Shown piece by piece: positions 34,441-46,900 of a stretch of DNA of 64,000 nucleotides. The notes under the pieces are model-generated. The model had not been told where the DNA came from and did not search any database. It saw nothing but the letters and a program-made list of their open reading frames with translations. Location: positions 5,530,776-5,594,775 of the forward strand of contig NC_049997.1 of assembly GCF_000003815.2 (NCBI RefSeq). The letters are read 5' to 3'. A program made the position numbers and the translations under genes. Source of the stretch: Branchiostoma floridae. Its lineage: Eukaryota; Chordata; Leptocardii; Amphioxiformes; Branchiostomatidae. Every line of letters begins with the position of its first letter. Position 1 is the first letter of the stretch.

Positions 34441-34444
34441 ATGG
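34441..34444 (+). CDS. Exon 1 of paralogue B: 4-nt coding exon (ATGG)
   Basis: ATGG is directly followed by the strong donor GTAAGT. Joined to the acceptor at 39754 it gives codon GAA and the start M-E-N-L-A-V-L-L-V. Paralogue C has the same arrangement at 57931. The 5.3-kb intron between holds dispersed repeats, the inverted minisatellite and a large palindrome. Transcript evidence is needed to prove the join. Confidence 0.55.
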
Positions 34445-34669
34445 GTAAGTAGATATGTTCAAAATAAAATTAAAGAATATTCTGCCTCCGAGGAGCTAAT
34501 CTAAAAGCAGAGATAGAGGCGTTTATTTGGGGGGGGGGGTTCAACACATGCGCCAGGTCCTTGCGTCGGGAAGGTCGTGTCTACCATCAGAATGAAGTAC
34601 GCGCCCCTCCAAAATAAGCGCTGCCGCTCCCAGAAGGCTACGAAGAAGGCTTTGTTCCCTCCATGAAAT

Positions 34670-37600
34670 GTCATGAGGGTTATATTTACCTCCATGAAAT
34701 GTCATGGAGGTTATATTTACCTCCATGAAATGTCATGGAGGTTATATTTTACCCCGCGTTTGTCTGTCTGTGTCTGTGTGTCTGTCTGTGTGTAAACAAG
34801 ATAACTCAAGAACGACTGGGTGAATTGGTTTCATACTTGGTGTTTTGGTAGTGTGTGATAAAAGCTAGAAATGATTAGATTTTGGGCCCCCTATTGGCTC
34901 CCCTTGGTACTGCAGCGCAACTTCCGGTTTCCCTATCTCAGTGTTCTGAACACGCTTTGGTCACGATTTTTGAGTGTTAGATAGCTCTTGTGCTCAAGAA
35001 GAAATGACATAAGTTTTGGCCCCCTAGCGTCTAGTTTTGGGAAAGCAGGGGCATTTTTGTCAAAAACTTCTGAAGAGGATAACTCAAGAAGGGAACAACG
35101 GATTTTCATCATTTTTGGTATGTAGGTACCTTAGACAATGTTGTACAAGATAAGATATTAATTATGCAAAACAGGAGTACATAAGCATAATTAATGAGAA
35201 TATTCTATCATAGCAGTTTTTTCAATGTATCTCTTGTTCCAGACATGCTATGGTCTTGACATTTTGGTGGTAGATAGCTTTCGGTGTCATGACAAAGTGG
35301 GCCAAGTTTCAGCCTCCTAACATTTAATTGTGGAACTGCATGGGTGTTTTTGTCAAGCCACTCCAAAGAGGATAACTGCAGAACGACGGATTGCCTGCAT
35401 TTTAGGCATGCGGGTAGCTTAGGCAAAGATGTTCTTAAGGGGGCACACCCCAGTTTATTTGGGGTTTCAAATGGAGGCGGCACACCCTGAAGTCTAGCGA
35501 CCATCTCTTCCAGGGAATTATCCTGAAGCAAAATAACTAGTTATGGGGTGAGAGGATATTCCTTCAGCTACAAGACCAACTGAGTTTCGATCCTTCAACT
35601 TCTTTAATTTTGAAAAATTATAGGGAAAAAACATTATTTTCATGTCAAAAATGATGCACAAAATCGGGCATTTTCGCATTGGATAAAACAGATGAAGCAG
35701 ATTTTTCCGGCAAGCACGACTGATACTGCCAGAAAGAGGAAAGTCTGAAGAGTAATCCAGCCAATTATGAAGAAAATTCTAGTACTACAGTACTACAGTT
35801 TCCAAGACGCGCGGCATTGCAACTTGGCTTAACACAGCGCTTCAGAGGTCAATCTAGGTCACGAGCCTAATCACATTCAGGCGTAGGAATATCCCGGAAG
35901 TAAGCCGCGGACCAAAACACAATTTGCACCAAAAACACACCATTTCCTACGCTTTTCAGCCATGTAACCGTTTAATGTAATTTCGCAGGAAATAATGAGA
36001 AATCTCAACTCAAACATAGACCCTCGGAAGCCTTTCGTCACTTTTTTGTCGCGCACTACCTCGGACCCCTGTCGCGGAAGAACTGGGGTGTGCACCGATA
36101 ATGATATGCATGTTATGCAAATGAGGACTTAATTTGCATAATTAATGAGGAAATTGTATAGTTCCATTGTTTTCAATAACTGGACCTCAATACATGTAAC
36201 ACATGTTAATTATGATAGGTGGAATATAAGCAGATACGAAATATGGTAATGAGGAACTTATTTGCATAATTTATGTAAAAAATGCAAAACCGCTTTATGA
36301 TTAGTAATGGGAATTTTATAACTGTGACATGTGTACGTTAGTCAATGATGAACAACACCATGCATAAATTATGTTAATATGTTAGTCAATTGCATGAAAT
36401 TTACAAAAGCTCTAAATTTTCATGGAGGTATGAGGTCGCCGAACTCTAGTTTACCATGCGTTTGTCTATCTGTGTGTGTTTGTGTGTGTTAACAAGATAA
36501 CTCAAGAACGGCTAGGTGGATTGGTTTCATACTTGGTGTGTTGGTAGGGTGTGATGAAAGCTGAAAATGATTACATTTTGGGCCCCCTAGCAGCTTCCCT
36601 TGGTACTGCAGTGCAACTTCCGGTTTTGCTATCTCATGTTCTGAACATGCTATGGTCACAATTTTTGACTGTTATATAGCTCTTGTGTTCAGAAAGAAGT
36701 GACATAAGTTTGGGCCCCCTAACGACTAGTTTTGGGATAGCAGGGGCATTTTTGTCAAAAACTTCTAAAGAGGATAACTCAAGAAGATTTTCATGATTTT
36801 TGGTATGTAGGTACCTTACACAATGTTGTACAAGATCAAATACTAATTTTGAAAAATATGATTACATTTTCATAATTAATGAGAATATTCTACCATAGCA
36901 ATTTTTTAATGTATCTGTTGTCCCGGACATGGTATGGTTTTGACACTTAAGTGGTAGATAGCTTTTAGCATCATGACAAATTGAGGCAAGTTTCAGCCCC
37001 CTAACATGTAATCTTGGAACTGCAGGGGCGTTTTTGTCAAGACATTCCAAAGAGGATAACTGCAGAAAGGAATGACGGATTGCCATCATTCTAGGCCTGT
37101 AGGTAAATTAGGCAAAGACGCTCATAATGATATACATTTTATGCAAATGAGGTCTTAATTTGCATAACTAATGAGGAAATTGTATAATTCCATTGTTTTC
37201 AATAACTGGACTTCAATAAATGGTGAAATGTAAGCAGATATCAAATATGCAAATGAGGAACTGATTTGCATAATTTATACAAAAATTGCAAATCCGCTTA
37301 ATGACTAATGACCTGTACGTTTGTCAATGATGAACATCACCATCCATAAATTATGTAAATTGTAAGTCATTTGCATAATATTTAAAAAAGCTCTAAATAT
37401 TTCATGGAGGTATGAGGTCGCCGAACTCTAGTTTACCCTGCGTTTCTCAGTGTTTGTAAGCAAGATAACTCAAGAACGGCTGGGTGAATTAGTTTCATAC
37501 TTGGTGTGTTGGTAGTGTGTGATAAAAGCTGAAAACGATTAGATTTTGGGCCCCCTAGCGGCTTCCTTTGGTACTGCACCACAACTTCCGGGTTTGCTAT

Positions 37601-38445
37601 CTCGTGTTCAGAACAAGCTAGGGTCACGACTTTTAAGGTGTTACATAGCTCTTGTGCTCATGAAGAAGTGACATTAGTTTGGGCGCCCTAGCGGCTACTT
37701 TTGGAATAGCAGGGGTATTTTGTTAAAAACGTCTGAAGACAATAACTCAAGAGGGGAACAACGGATTTTCATGATTTTTGGTTATAGATACCTTAGACAA
37801 TGTTGTACAAAATAAAATACTAATTATGCAACATATGATACATTTGCATAATTAATGAAAATATTCTATTATAACAGTTTTTTCAATGTATCTCCTGTCC
37901 CGGTCGTGATATGGTCTTGACATTTAGCTGGTAGATAGCTTCCAGTGTCATGACAAACTAGGGAGGTTTCAGCCCCCTAACATTTAATTTCAAAACTGCA
38001 GAGGCGTTTTTGTCAAGACATTCCAAGGAGGATAACTGCAGAAAGGATTGACGGATTGGCATCATTTTAAGCATGCAGGTAGCTTGGGCAAAGATGTTCA
38101 TAATGATATGCACGTTATGCAAATGATGACTTAATTTGCATAATTAATGAGGAAATTGTATAATTCCATTGTTTGCAATAACTGGACTTCAATAAGTGTA
38201 ACACTTGTTAATTATGATAGGTGGAAAATAAGCAGATACAAAATATGGTAATGAGGAACTTATTTGCATAATTTATTAAACATTGCAAAATGGATTTATG
38301 ATTAATGATGAGAATTTTATACATGTGTATGTTAGCCAATGATGAAGAACACAATGCATAAATAATGTTAATGTTTTAATCAATTGCATGAAATTGACAA
38401 AGCTCTAAATACTTCATGGAGATATGAGGTCGCCGAACTCTAGTT
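34670..38445 (+). repeat. Three consecutive ~1-kb hairpin-ended dispersed repeats
   Basis: Units at about 34727-36443 (enlarged by a nested MITE), 36444-37428 and 37435-38445. Each starts with TTTACC..GCGTTTGTCTGTCTGTGTG, runs through GATAACTCAAGAACG, GGGCCCCCTAGCGGCT, TTTTTGGTATGTAGGTACCTTAGACAATGTTGTACAA and AATTTGCATAATTAATGAGG blocks, and ends CATGGAGGTATGAGGTCGCCGAACTCTAG. The array is led by the hairpin CCTCCATGAAATGTCATGGAGG, repeated three times at 34660-34745. Non-coding. Confidence 0.7.
35439..36098. mobile_element. Nested 660-bp MITE, Harbinger-like
   Basis: The inverted ends are GGGGGCACACCCCAGTT and AACTGGGGTGTGCACC. TAA flanks both sides (35436-35438 and 36099-36101). The two neighbouring repeat units are uninterrupted at this point (compare AGACGCTCATAATGATATAC near 37110). 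A 3-bp TAA duplication fits PIF/Harbinger; no transposase present. Confidence 0.65.
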
Positions 38446-38486
38446 TTGTATGCTTTTTGTTAGAGGGGCATTCAGGAAGTTCTCGG

Positions 38487-38668
38487 CCAGTAGTGTCCGT
38501 ACCACCAGTAGTGTCCGTACCCCCAGTAGTGTCCGTATCACCAGTAGTGTCTGTACCCCACTGGGGGTACGGACACAAGTGGGGCTACAGACACTACTGG
38601 GGGTACGGACACTACTGGAGGTATTACCACTGGGGGTATTTACACTGCAGGGAGTACAGACACAGGGT
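38487..38668. repeat. Head-to-head 18-bp minisatellite, intron 1 of paralogue B
   Basis: Four C-rich units (CCAGTAGTGTCCGTACCC) face four or five G-rich units of the same 18-bp repeat, meeting near 38560 (GTACCCCACTGGGGGTAC). The arrangement can form a long hairpin. Paralogues A and C have only the G-rich orientation. Confidence 0.9.
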
Positions 38669-38941
38669 GTATGTAATCCAAACATCAGAATTCAAAATGA
38701 GCAAATGGTCTGGGTAAGATTTTTTCTTCTTAAAATGCTATTTCCTACATTTAACTATGTAAATTTTGCTGCCAGACTAAGCTAAGTTAGATGAATTTTT
38801 TATTACAGGGATTTAAATATACACAAGGGTTTCAGCTTGATTTGGGGGGGGAGTAGTGGCTTGTTGGTCATGGTATTTTGATAACAGTCCACGTTAATTT
38901 GTAAAATCTATTTGACAGACTACACCAGAAACTTAAGGTAT

Positions 38942-39566
38942 GGCTAAATTGACATTTTTACCTTCCATTGTTCTCTCATTAATGAATTAAGAAAGAATTA
39001 AGCCGTAACGAATATTGAAAGATGGTCATACAAGAATTCTAAATCTGATTTTTGGGGGGCCAAATTGATGACGTCATCAGGTTTTATTGCCCCTAGTATA
39101 ATTTTTTTCTATGACAGAATACAGCACCTTGGTACATACCAATGCAATGAAACTATGTTTTTCATGTGCATAATGATGAAGGCTACAAACGCACTGTTGC
39201 GCAAACTGATATCTACTAGCAATCTGTAGTTATTAAGAATTAATTTTTTTTAATTAGATGAAAACAGACATTTTCTAATTACTACAGATCATTAGAAGAT
39301 ATCAATTTGTGCAACAGTGCATTTGTAGCTTTCATCATTATGCAACGAAAAACGAAGTTTCATTACAGTGGTATGTACCATAGTGCTGTATTTTGGCACA
39401 GAAAAAATAATATTAGGGGCAATAAAAATGATGACGTCATCAATTTGGCCCCCAAAAAATCAGATTTCGAATTCTTATATGCCCATCTATCAACATTCGT
39501 TACGGCTCCATTCTATCTTAATTCATTCATAAGAAAACAGTGGAAGGTCCAAATGCCAATTTAGCC
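38942..39566. mobile_element. 625-bp palindromic foldback element
   Basis: Two ~300-bp arms pair around a centre near 39254. The ends are GGCTAAATTGACATTT and AAATGCCAATTTAGCC. Each arm has a perfect TGACGTCA (about 39069 and 39433) next to GGGGGCCAAATTGA. Paralogue C has no such insert at the matching position (near 61480). The open frame at 39307-39564 is a by-product. Confidence 0.9.
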
Positions 39567-39753
39567 AACCGAAAATCCTAAATAATCTGGACATTCACAA
39601 TACAGGTGTATTGTATAGATTGCAATTCAATGTACATCCACAGGTACATACAAAATGTGCACTTGTTCCCATTATGATTGATTAAATACATGTCACTTGA
39701 CTGTTAAATGCATACATGTATGTTCAAGTAACAATTACGTCTCCTTGTAACAG

Positions 39754-40959
39754 AAAACCTTGCTGTATTGCTGGTTCATGATGAGCACAATACATCACAA
39801 GGCGAGATCTCCATAAATCCACAGCTGGGAAAATTACTCAAGGAGAATGCACAAGACATCCCTGTGTTTACTGCTGTTTTACAAGCAACTGAAGAGGACA
39901 AAAAAGATGCACAGCAAGATGGAGTGGTATTGTTACTGCCTCAAGTTGACCCAGGTGACACAAGAACTGACCCATCACCTGGCTGGCTAACCTTTGACCA
40001 TCAGTCCAAATACCCACATCTTCCCTCAAAGATTCGGAGCATTGTGGGACATGCTGGTGTCACAAGTAGGGCAACAGTAGTGATAAAGAAAGAACGGTAC
40101 CCAGATGCAAGAGTTATTCTCTTCTCTAGTGACATACCAGAGGACACCGAGTACTACAAGGGAGACGAGAAGGCCATGGGGATTGGGAAGAAGGAAGACT
40201 CCATCCTTCAAGATGCACAAGAGGCTGATGTGGTCTTTTCTCTTGGACACAAGACATTTGACCACTTTCAGAACCAGTTCAGAGCTATTCCCACCAGCAA
40301 GAGGCCACAGCATTTCAAATTTGTTCCAAGGCCTTCAAAGATCTTTGTAGATGCAGAGGCTGAATTCCAGGACACAGAGACAATGGTGGTTCTGTCCATT
40401 GGTAGGGTGAAGGGCGCTGAAAAACTGAAGGGGTATGACCTTGCTGTTGAATCCCTGAGCATTGTTGCAGACAAGATGAAAGTCAGGTATCGTGTCATAG
40501 GAGTTGACGAAGATGACTTTCAAACACGCAACGCAATCCTTGAGCAATGTAAGTCAGCCAACTTACAAATAACCCTCCTCTCATATGGCACACAGAAGGA
40601 CATCTGTAAAGAGATGATGCAGGCCCACCTGGTCCTGATGCCTTCTCGTGCTGAACCGTTTGGACTGGTCGGCCTGGAGGCCATTGCGGCAGGTGTTCCT
40701 GTTCTTGTATCCAGCAAATCAGGATTGGCAGACTTCATCCGTGAACATGTAGATGAACTGCATCATTCCATTGTTGACATGGATGGAAGTGACAAAGATG
40801 CCACTGTAAAATACTTGGCTCACAGCATTGAGAAAATGCTGAAACAGAACAGAACAGAGTTCAAAACAGCAGCAAGGGGCAAACAGCAGCTTCTATCCTC
40901 AAAGTGCTGGGAAGAGTCCCATCAGCAGTTCATCCAAGCCTGTACAAGAAGAGATACAG
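39754..40959 (+). CDS. Exon 2 of paralogue B: GT4-type glycosyltransferase domain
   Basis: This 1206-nt exon keeps the VVLSIGR, EKLKGYD and SRAEPFGLVGLEAIAAGVPV motifs of exon 2 in A. Differences from A cluster near the 5' end (LVHDEHNTSQG, LPQVDPGD) and are otherwise few (for example SGLADF for SGLTDF). The donor is CAG/GTAAGTCAG. Confidence 0.85.
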
Positions 40960-43900
40960 GTAAGTCAGTTTACATTAACTTTTTTGGCTATAGAAATCAT
41001 TGACTGCCAAAACCATACAAGGTGAGGTGTAACATTTATCATCATTCTCATAACCCAAAATCTTTATTACCTTTGCCAGAATGGCTAAGGTTATATTTTC
41101 GGTCCGGTTGTGTGTTTTGCCCGTTTGTGAACAGCATAACAGCAAGAAGAGTTTGACGGATGCAGCTGATATTTGGTGGGTGGGTAGGGGTCTGGAAAAT
41201 GAAGGGGGAGTTGGATAATAGGCCCCCTATAGCGGCTTGCTAAGGTACTGCAGCGGAACCTCCATGCTTGATATCTCGGGTTCTGGACATGAGAGTGATT
41301 GCTGCGAGTTTGGGCATCCTAGCGGCTTTGTTGGAAGTGCAGGCGCCGGTTTACTCGCAAACTTTTGTCCGCGGACAGCATAACTCGAGAAGACTTCGAC
41401 GGACGCTGATGATATTTGGTGGGTGAGTAGGGGTCTGGAAAACGAAGGGGGAGTTCGATAACGGGCCCCCTAGCGGCTTGCCTTGGTACTGCAGCGCAAC
41501 TTCCGGGTGTGTTTCCTTATCTTCTAAACATGCTATGGTCACGAATTTTGTGTGTTAGATAGCTCTTGTGCTCAGGAGTTAGTGACATAAGTTTGGGCCC
41601 CCTAGCAGCCAGTTTACGGGTAGCCGGGGCATTTTTGTCAAAAACTTCTGAAGCATTATAACCCCCCAGTCTGGTTTGGTTGATTCCACCCGTGGCAGCT
41701 GTGCAGCGCTGTTGACGCGTTGCTAAGGCCAATGGGTCAGGCTCCTTGACCTTTCCAGACAGGCGGCCATGTACATGTAGTTCAAAATGGGTAGGAATTT
41801 GTTGGTAAAATGGACTTTTTCATAACTCAAGAAGGGAACAATGGATTTTAATTATTTTTGGTATGTAGGTACCTTAGACAATGTTGTACAAAAAGAAATA
41901 CTAGATATGCAGAATAAGAACACATTTGCATATTTAATTTAATGTGAATATTCCATCATAGCAGGGTCTTTTTAATGTATCTCTTATCCCAGACGTGATA
42001 TGGTCTTGACATTTGGGTGGTAGATAGCTTCCAGTGTCATGACAAAGTGACATGGAGGTTATATTTACCTTTGCCAGAATGGCTAAGGTTATGTTTTAGG
42101 CTTGTGAGTCTGTGTGTCTGTGTTAACTCAAGAAGCCTTGGATGGATCCCAATAATATTTGGTAGGTGGGTAGGGGTCTGGAAAACAAAGGTCAAGTTCG
42201 ATAATGGGCCCCCTAGCGGCTTGCTAAGGTACTGCAGCAAAACCTCAATTTTTTTTATATCTCGTGTTCTGGGCTTCCTGTGGTTATGATTTTTGAGTGG
42301 TAGATAGCTCTTGGGGCAGAGAGTAAGTGCTGCAAGTTTGGACCCCCTAGCGGCTTGTTTGAAACTGCAGTCGCCAATTTCCTTTCAAACTTTGGACGAG
42401 AATAACTCGAGAACGTGTTGATGGATCGTCATGGTTTTGGTATGTAGATAACCCAAGTAACAATGAATGTACACAATGGAATACTAATTATGCAAATCAG
42501 CAACTAATTTGCATAATTAATGAGGAAAGTTCATAAATCCACTGCATTTCATGATAGGACTTTCAAACTTATATAGATGACGAAGAGAGAAATATGAATG
42601 CATATCAATTATGCAAATGACGGCCTCATTTTCGGATCGTCATGATTTTTGGCATGTAGTGAGCTGAAGTAAAAACTTATATAATGAGATACTAGTTATG
42701 CAAATTAACAGCTTATTTGCATAATCAATGAGGAAAGTTGATAAATCCACTGCATTCTGGGACTTTCAAACTTCTCACATATGTAACTGAGAAAGATGGC
42801 AGAGAGACATGTTTGGGTCCACTAAACGTCTTTTCTTGAACTGCAGGAGCCGGTTTTGTTTCCTACTTTGAAAGAGAATAAGTCAAAAAGGGATGAAAGG
42901 ATCATCATGATTTTTGGTGTGCTGATAGCTTAAATGATGCTTGATACAATTTAATATCATTATGTAAATAGGGATCTAATTTGTATAAGCAATGGCGAAA
43001 TGTTATGAACCAACTCCAGGCATATAAAATAAAATGTAATGAGTAACACATTTAATAATATGTCTACAGACATCATTCTACATAACAAACCTGGTTTATT
43101 TGGCAAAGGTATGTGTACGTGGAACTCTAGTTGAAGCTAAAATCATATTATACAATTTTAAGAACCATTACACCTTTTATGTATTATATTATATGCCTTT
43201 AATTTGGTTCAATGTTTCATGGATGTAACATCTATTACCATAGCTTTGGCAAGTTTATTGCAATTTCTCAAGCGATATTAATTTAACAAATGATCAACGC
43301 ATAATTTTTCCCAGTTACGATCAATAAGTTCTCAGCCTCACACATAAATAATAAGCACAACAGAGCAATATCCTCCGAATTTCAAATCATTGCAGCCATT
43401 ACTCTCCAGGCAACGCCTCTTTTAAAACTAGTAGGCAAGTGGTTAGAAAAACAAGGGTGTAATATTGTGCTTAGTAAAAGTGTTATTTAAGCAGAAGTGT
43501 TCCCTTTTCACACATGGATGATTTTGGAACTATCTATTGTTGCATGGGGGGGGGGAATGGCTGAAATATGCTGTATTTGCTCTCAAGCAAATGTCTGCCT
43601 TTCTAGTTGTTTATGAATGCATCGATATCAAAACCATTCAAAGTGTGTTGAACATGTGGATGTCTGAAGTGTGCATACCTCAGAAATTACTGTTGCTGCA
43701 CAGTCAAGTAGATTTCCTTAAATTCATCGCTTATTTATTTCATGGTATTATGATTAGTGTCGGTATTATAGTAATGAATGTTACATGCATCTAACAACTT
43801 GAAATGTGCCCACAGATACTGGTGCAAAACAGCCTGCTACAGGCCTTGAGCAGAGTGCAGTACATGGTGAGGAGATAGAGGAAGGTACGAAAAGCTTCTG

Positions 43901-46900
43901 AATCAGTATCTGTCACCAACAGTTGTCAACTTGAAGGTACATGTACCTGCATTATGAAGGTCACAAACTCATCTTCAGTTGATAATGATTGAATTTTTGA
44001 GCAAAATATAACAGCAATGATTGGCACTTAACAGACCCCTTTTGCTACTTTCATTATTAAGATTGTAGGGCTGAATTGTATATTGCTTTATGTCATACCT
44101 GTGACGCGAAAACATTCGATACGGGTGTTCCGGATCGGATGATAACTTTCCGTACAGCCCGGCCTTATCACACGCGCTCCATTCGAATAAATCAAACTGT
44201 TTCGAGTGGGCCGATTTCGGCGCCATCGAAAGTTCGAATACCTGATTCGGACGTCTGAACATTACTGTTGCAACGTTTTTTTTTCGAGGGCAACAAATTT
44301 GTTCAACTTCTGGCGCATTTCGCATCAAAAACAGTAGTTTTCTCAGGTGGATATGACATAGATAAAATACAACACGGTGTATTCCGCATCACCCTCGGTC
44401 TCAGCCCTCCCACGGGTCGGACCACCCTCCGGCCTTCGGGCGATCCGACCCGCGGTCGGGCTGATACCTTGGGCGATACGGAATACACCGTGTTGTATTC
44501 TATATGTATTTCCATTGTTGAAAAATGTAACGTTTTTGACGGTGCAAACCAAAAATTGAAGGCTTTTAAGTTGCACCAAACAGATGAAGTAGTGAATTGC
44601 TGACTTTTTTCACGTCTTAAATGTTAATAGAACAAAGTACTTATAACAGACCCAGTATAAGTTACTGTACACTAGTAAAAGCTATTATATATGATAAAAT
44701 TATTAGAGTCAATTGCAAATAAATCATCCCTGAAATGTTGATGTTGTACCAAATTTAGCATTACATACACTGCCAAAATGATTTTCGCTTATTTTGCTTA
44801 CCCCATGGACAGTTCTTATATGAAGAAAAATATTCTTGCAAGAAGAAAATGTAAAAGAAAATTCAACATTTATGCTCTTAAGAGAGGCGGTAAGGTTTGC
44901 ATATTAGATTGTGCTGAGTAAGAAATTCTACGTTTTCTTTTCTGGACCAAAGATTTGCAAAATAAGATTTTTCCTGTCAGTGTGTACCTGTGACATTTGT
45001 ATTCCCCCGTTGAATTTTGAGCCTTGCATAAAGATCTTAAACTTCTCCCTGCTATCTAATTGACTACCACAGTAGGCTGAAGGTGAGGATGCCTGCAATT
45101 TCTTAAATCTATGTTTTTCACATTCTCCTATTTCATCTAAAATGTTGTGAGGTGGCCATACACAATGCCTTCATACTCTTTAATTTATAACTGGAGTCAC
45201 TGTGTGATCTATTTGGAGTAAAAGTATAAATGCATGAAGATGCAACCTTATATTGTCAGACTTCAACCCGAATTTCCAAACCTTGTTTAACAAAATGTTT
45301 TTGATTGTTTTTTTTTAATAAAAGAATGACAAATTAGCAACAACAGTAAATCTTGTGCCGGATACATTGTACATTCTGCAATTGCTTTTCCTGGTACAGT
45401 AGCTTTAATAATCATTTGAACTTTATCCACAGGTAACAACACACAACATCCTGGAAAACTCCCAAACAGAAAGAGAGACATGGATCCTACTGGTGAGACT
45501 GGGGAAAGTAGGAAGGCCTTCAAAGGTAACTTGTAGGCAATACCTGTCAGCAGTAGAATAATGTCAGGTGCTTTATTACACTTGCCAAGAAGGTTATGTT
45601 TTTGGTGTGTTTGTCCGTCTGCATGTCTGTCTGTGAACAGCATGATTCAAGAAGCCTTGAAAGATTCAGTCTGATGATATTTACATGTAGTAGGTAGGTA
45701 ATGAAAGGGGTTGGAAATAAAGGTCATTCAAGTTCAATAATAGGCACCCTAGCAACTTTGTAAGGTACTGCAGTGGAACATCCTTTTTTTTACATCTCGT
45801 GGTAGACATGCTGTTTTCATGATTTTTGGGTGTGGTAGATAGCTCTTGGAGCAGAAAGTGCTATATCATAGTATATGTTGTAAGTTGGGCTTTTTTCAGA
45901 ACTATCGGGCCAATTTTGTTTCAAACTTTGGAAGAGAATAACTCGAGAATATGTTGCTGGATGATACAAATTATTCAAATCAATTGCTAATTTGCATGAT
46001 TAATTAGAAAGTTTATAAATCCACTGCATTGCATAATACTGGACTCTCAAACTTGTCAAATTATGCAGAGAGGAATGGCAATAGATATCAATTATGCTAA
46101 TAAAGACCTCATTTGCATGATTAATGAGAAAATACTACAATTCCTTAGTGGTAAGTGATGGGAATTTATAGTATTACAAAGCTAAGTAAAGATGAACATT
46201 ATTGGACATAAATCATGTAGTAATTTATGAGCAAATGCTACAAAAGCCTTCTTTGCAATTTGAATACATACATATGGAACAATTTGTGCTATTGGGTAGA
46301 AAGATGATCACCTGAGATATGTTATGCAAATGAGGAATTTATTTGCATAATCAATAGGAAATGATATTTCTCACATTGCTTCGACCTCCAACCTCTCCTG
46401 CCTTAATTTTTAGTAAATGCTATCAAGTTTTTTGTTTATTCCAATTGATATTTGTTGACAATAAATTGGAGCATGATTGATTTATTTTATAGCTTGAGCT
46501 ATGACTATCACTCTGATTTTGAGTTCAACCTACGTTTGTTTTCTGTCATTTCAAAGTAATGATTTATAGTATATTTCTGTTGTTATATTCAGTCTGTATT
46601 ATTTCAATCTGGACTCCAGGAAGACTATGTTGAATCCCTAGTGGAGATCTCAATAAACCAAACCAAACTCGAAAAGGTTAATACAATCTGGTGAAGGTAT
46701 GAGATCATGGAGGGTCTTCTTTGCATTTGCATTGTCTTCTGGTTTGGAAAGACATTGTTACTCATGATCACAGTGCAAAATACAATGAATGCTTAATTCT
46801 TTTCCAGGAGCTCCCCCTCCACTGCCCATTGTGGTGGAAATACTTGCACAAGTCAGGCCCAGTGTTAAATACCCAAAGCAAATGAAAAGCTATGCTTCTG

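Noticed and set aside
39307-39564. 85-codon open frame
   Set aside because: It lies in one arm of the 625-bp palindrome and has no recognisable protein features.
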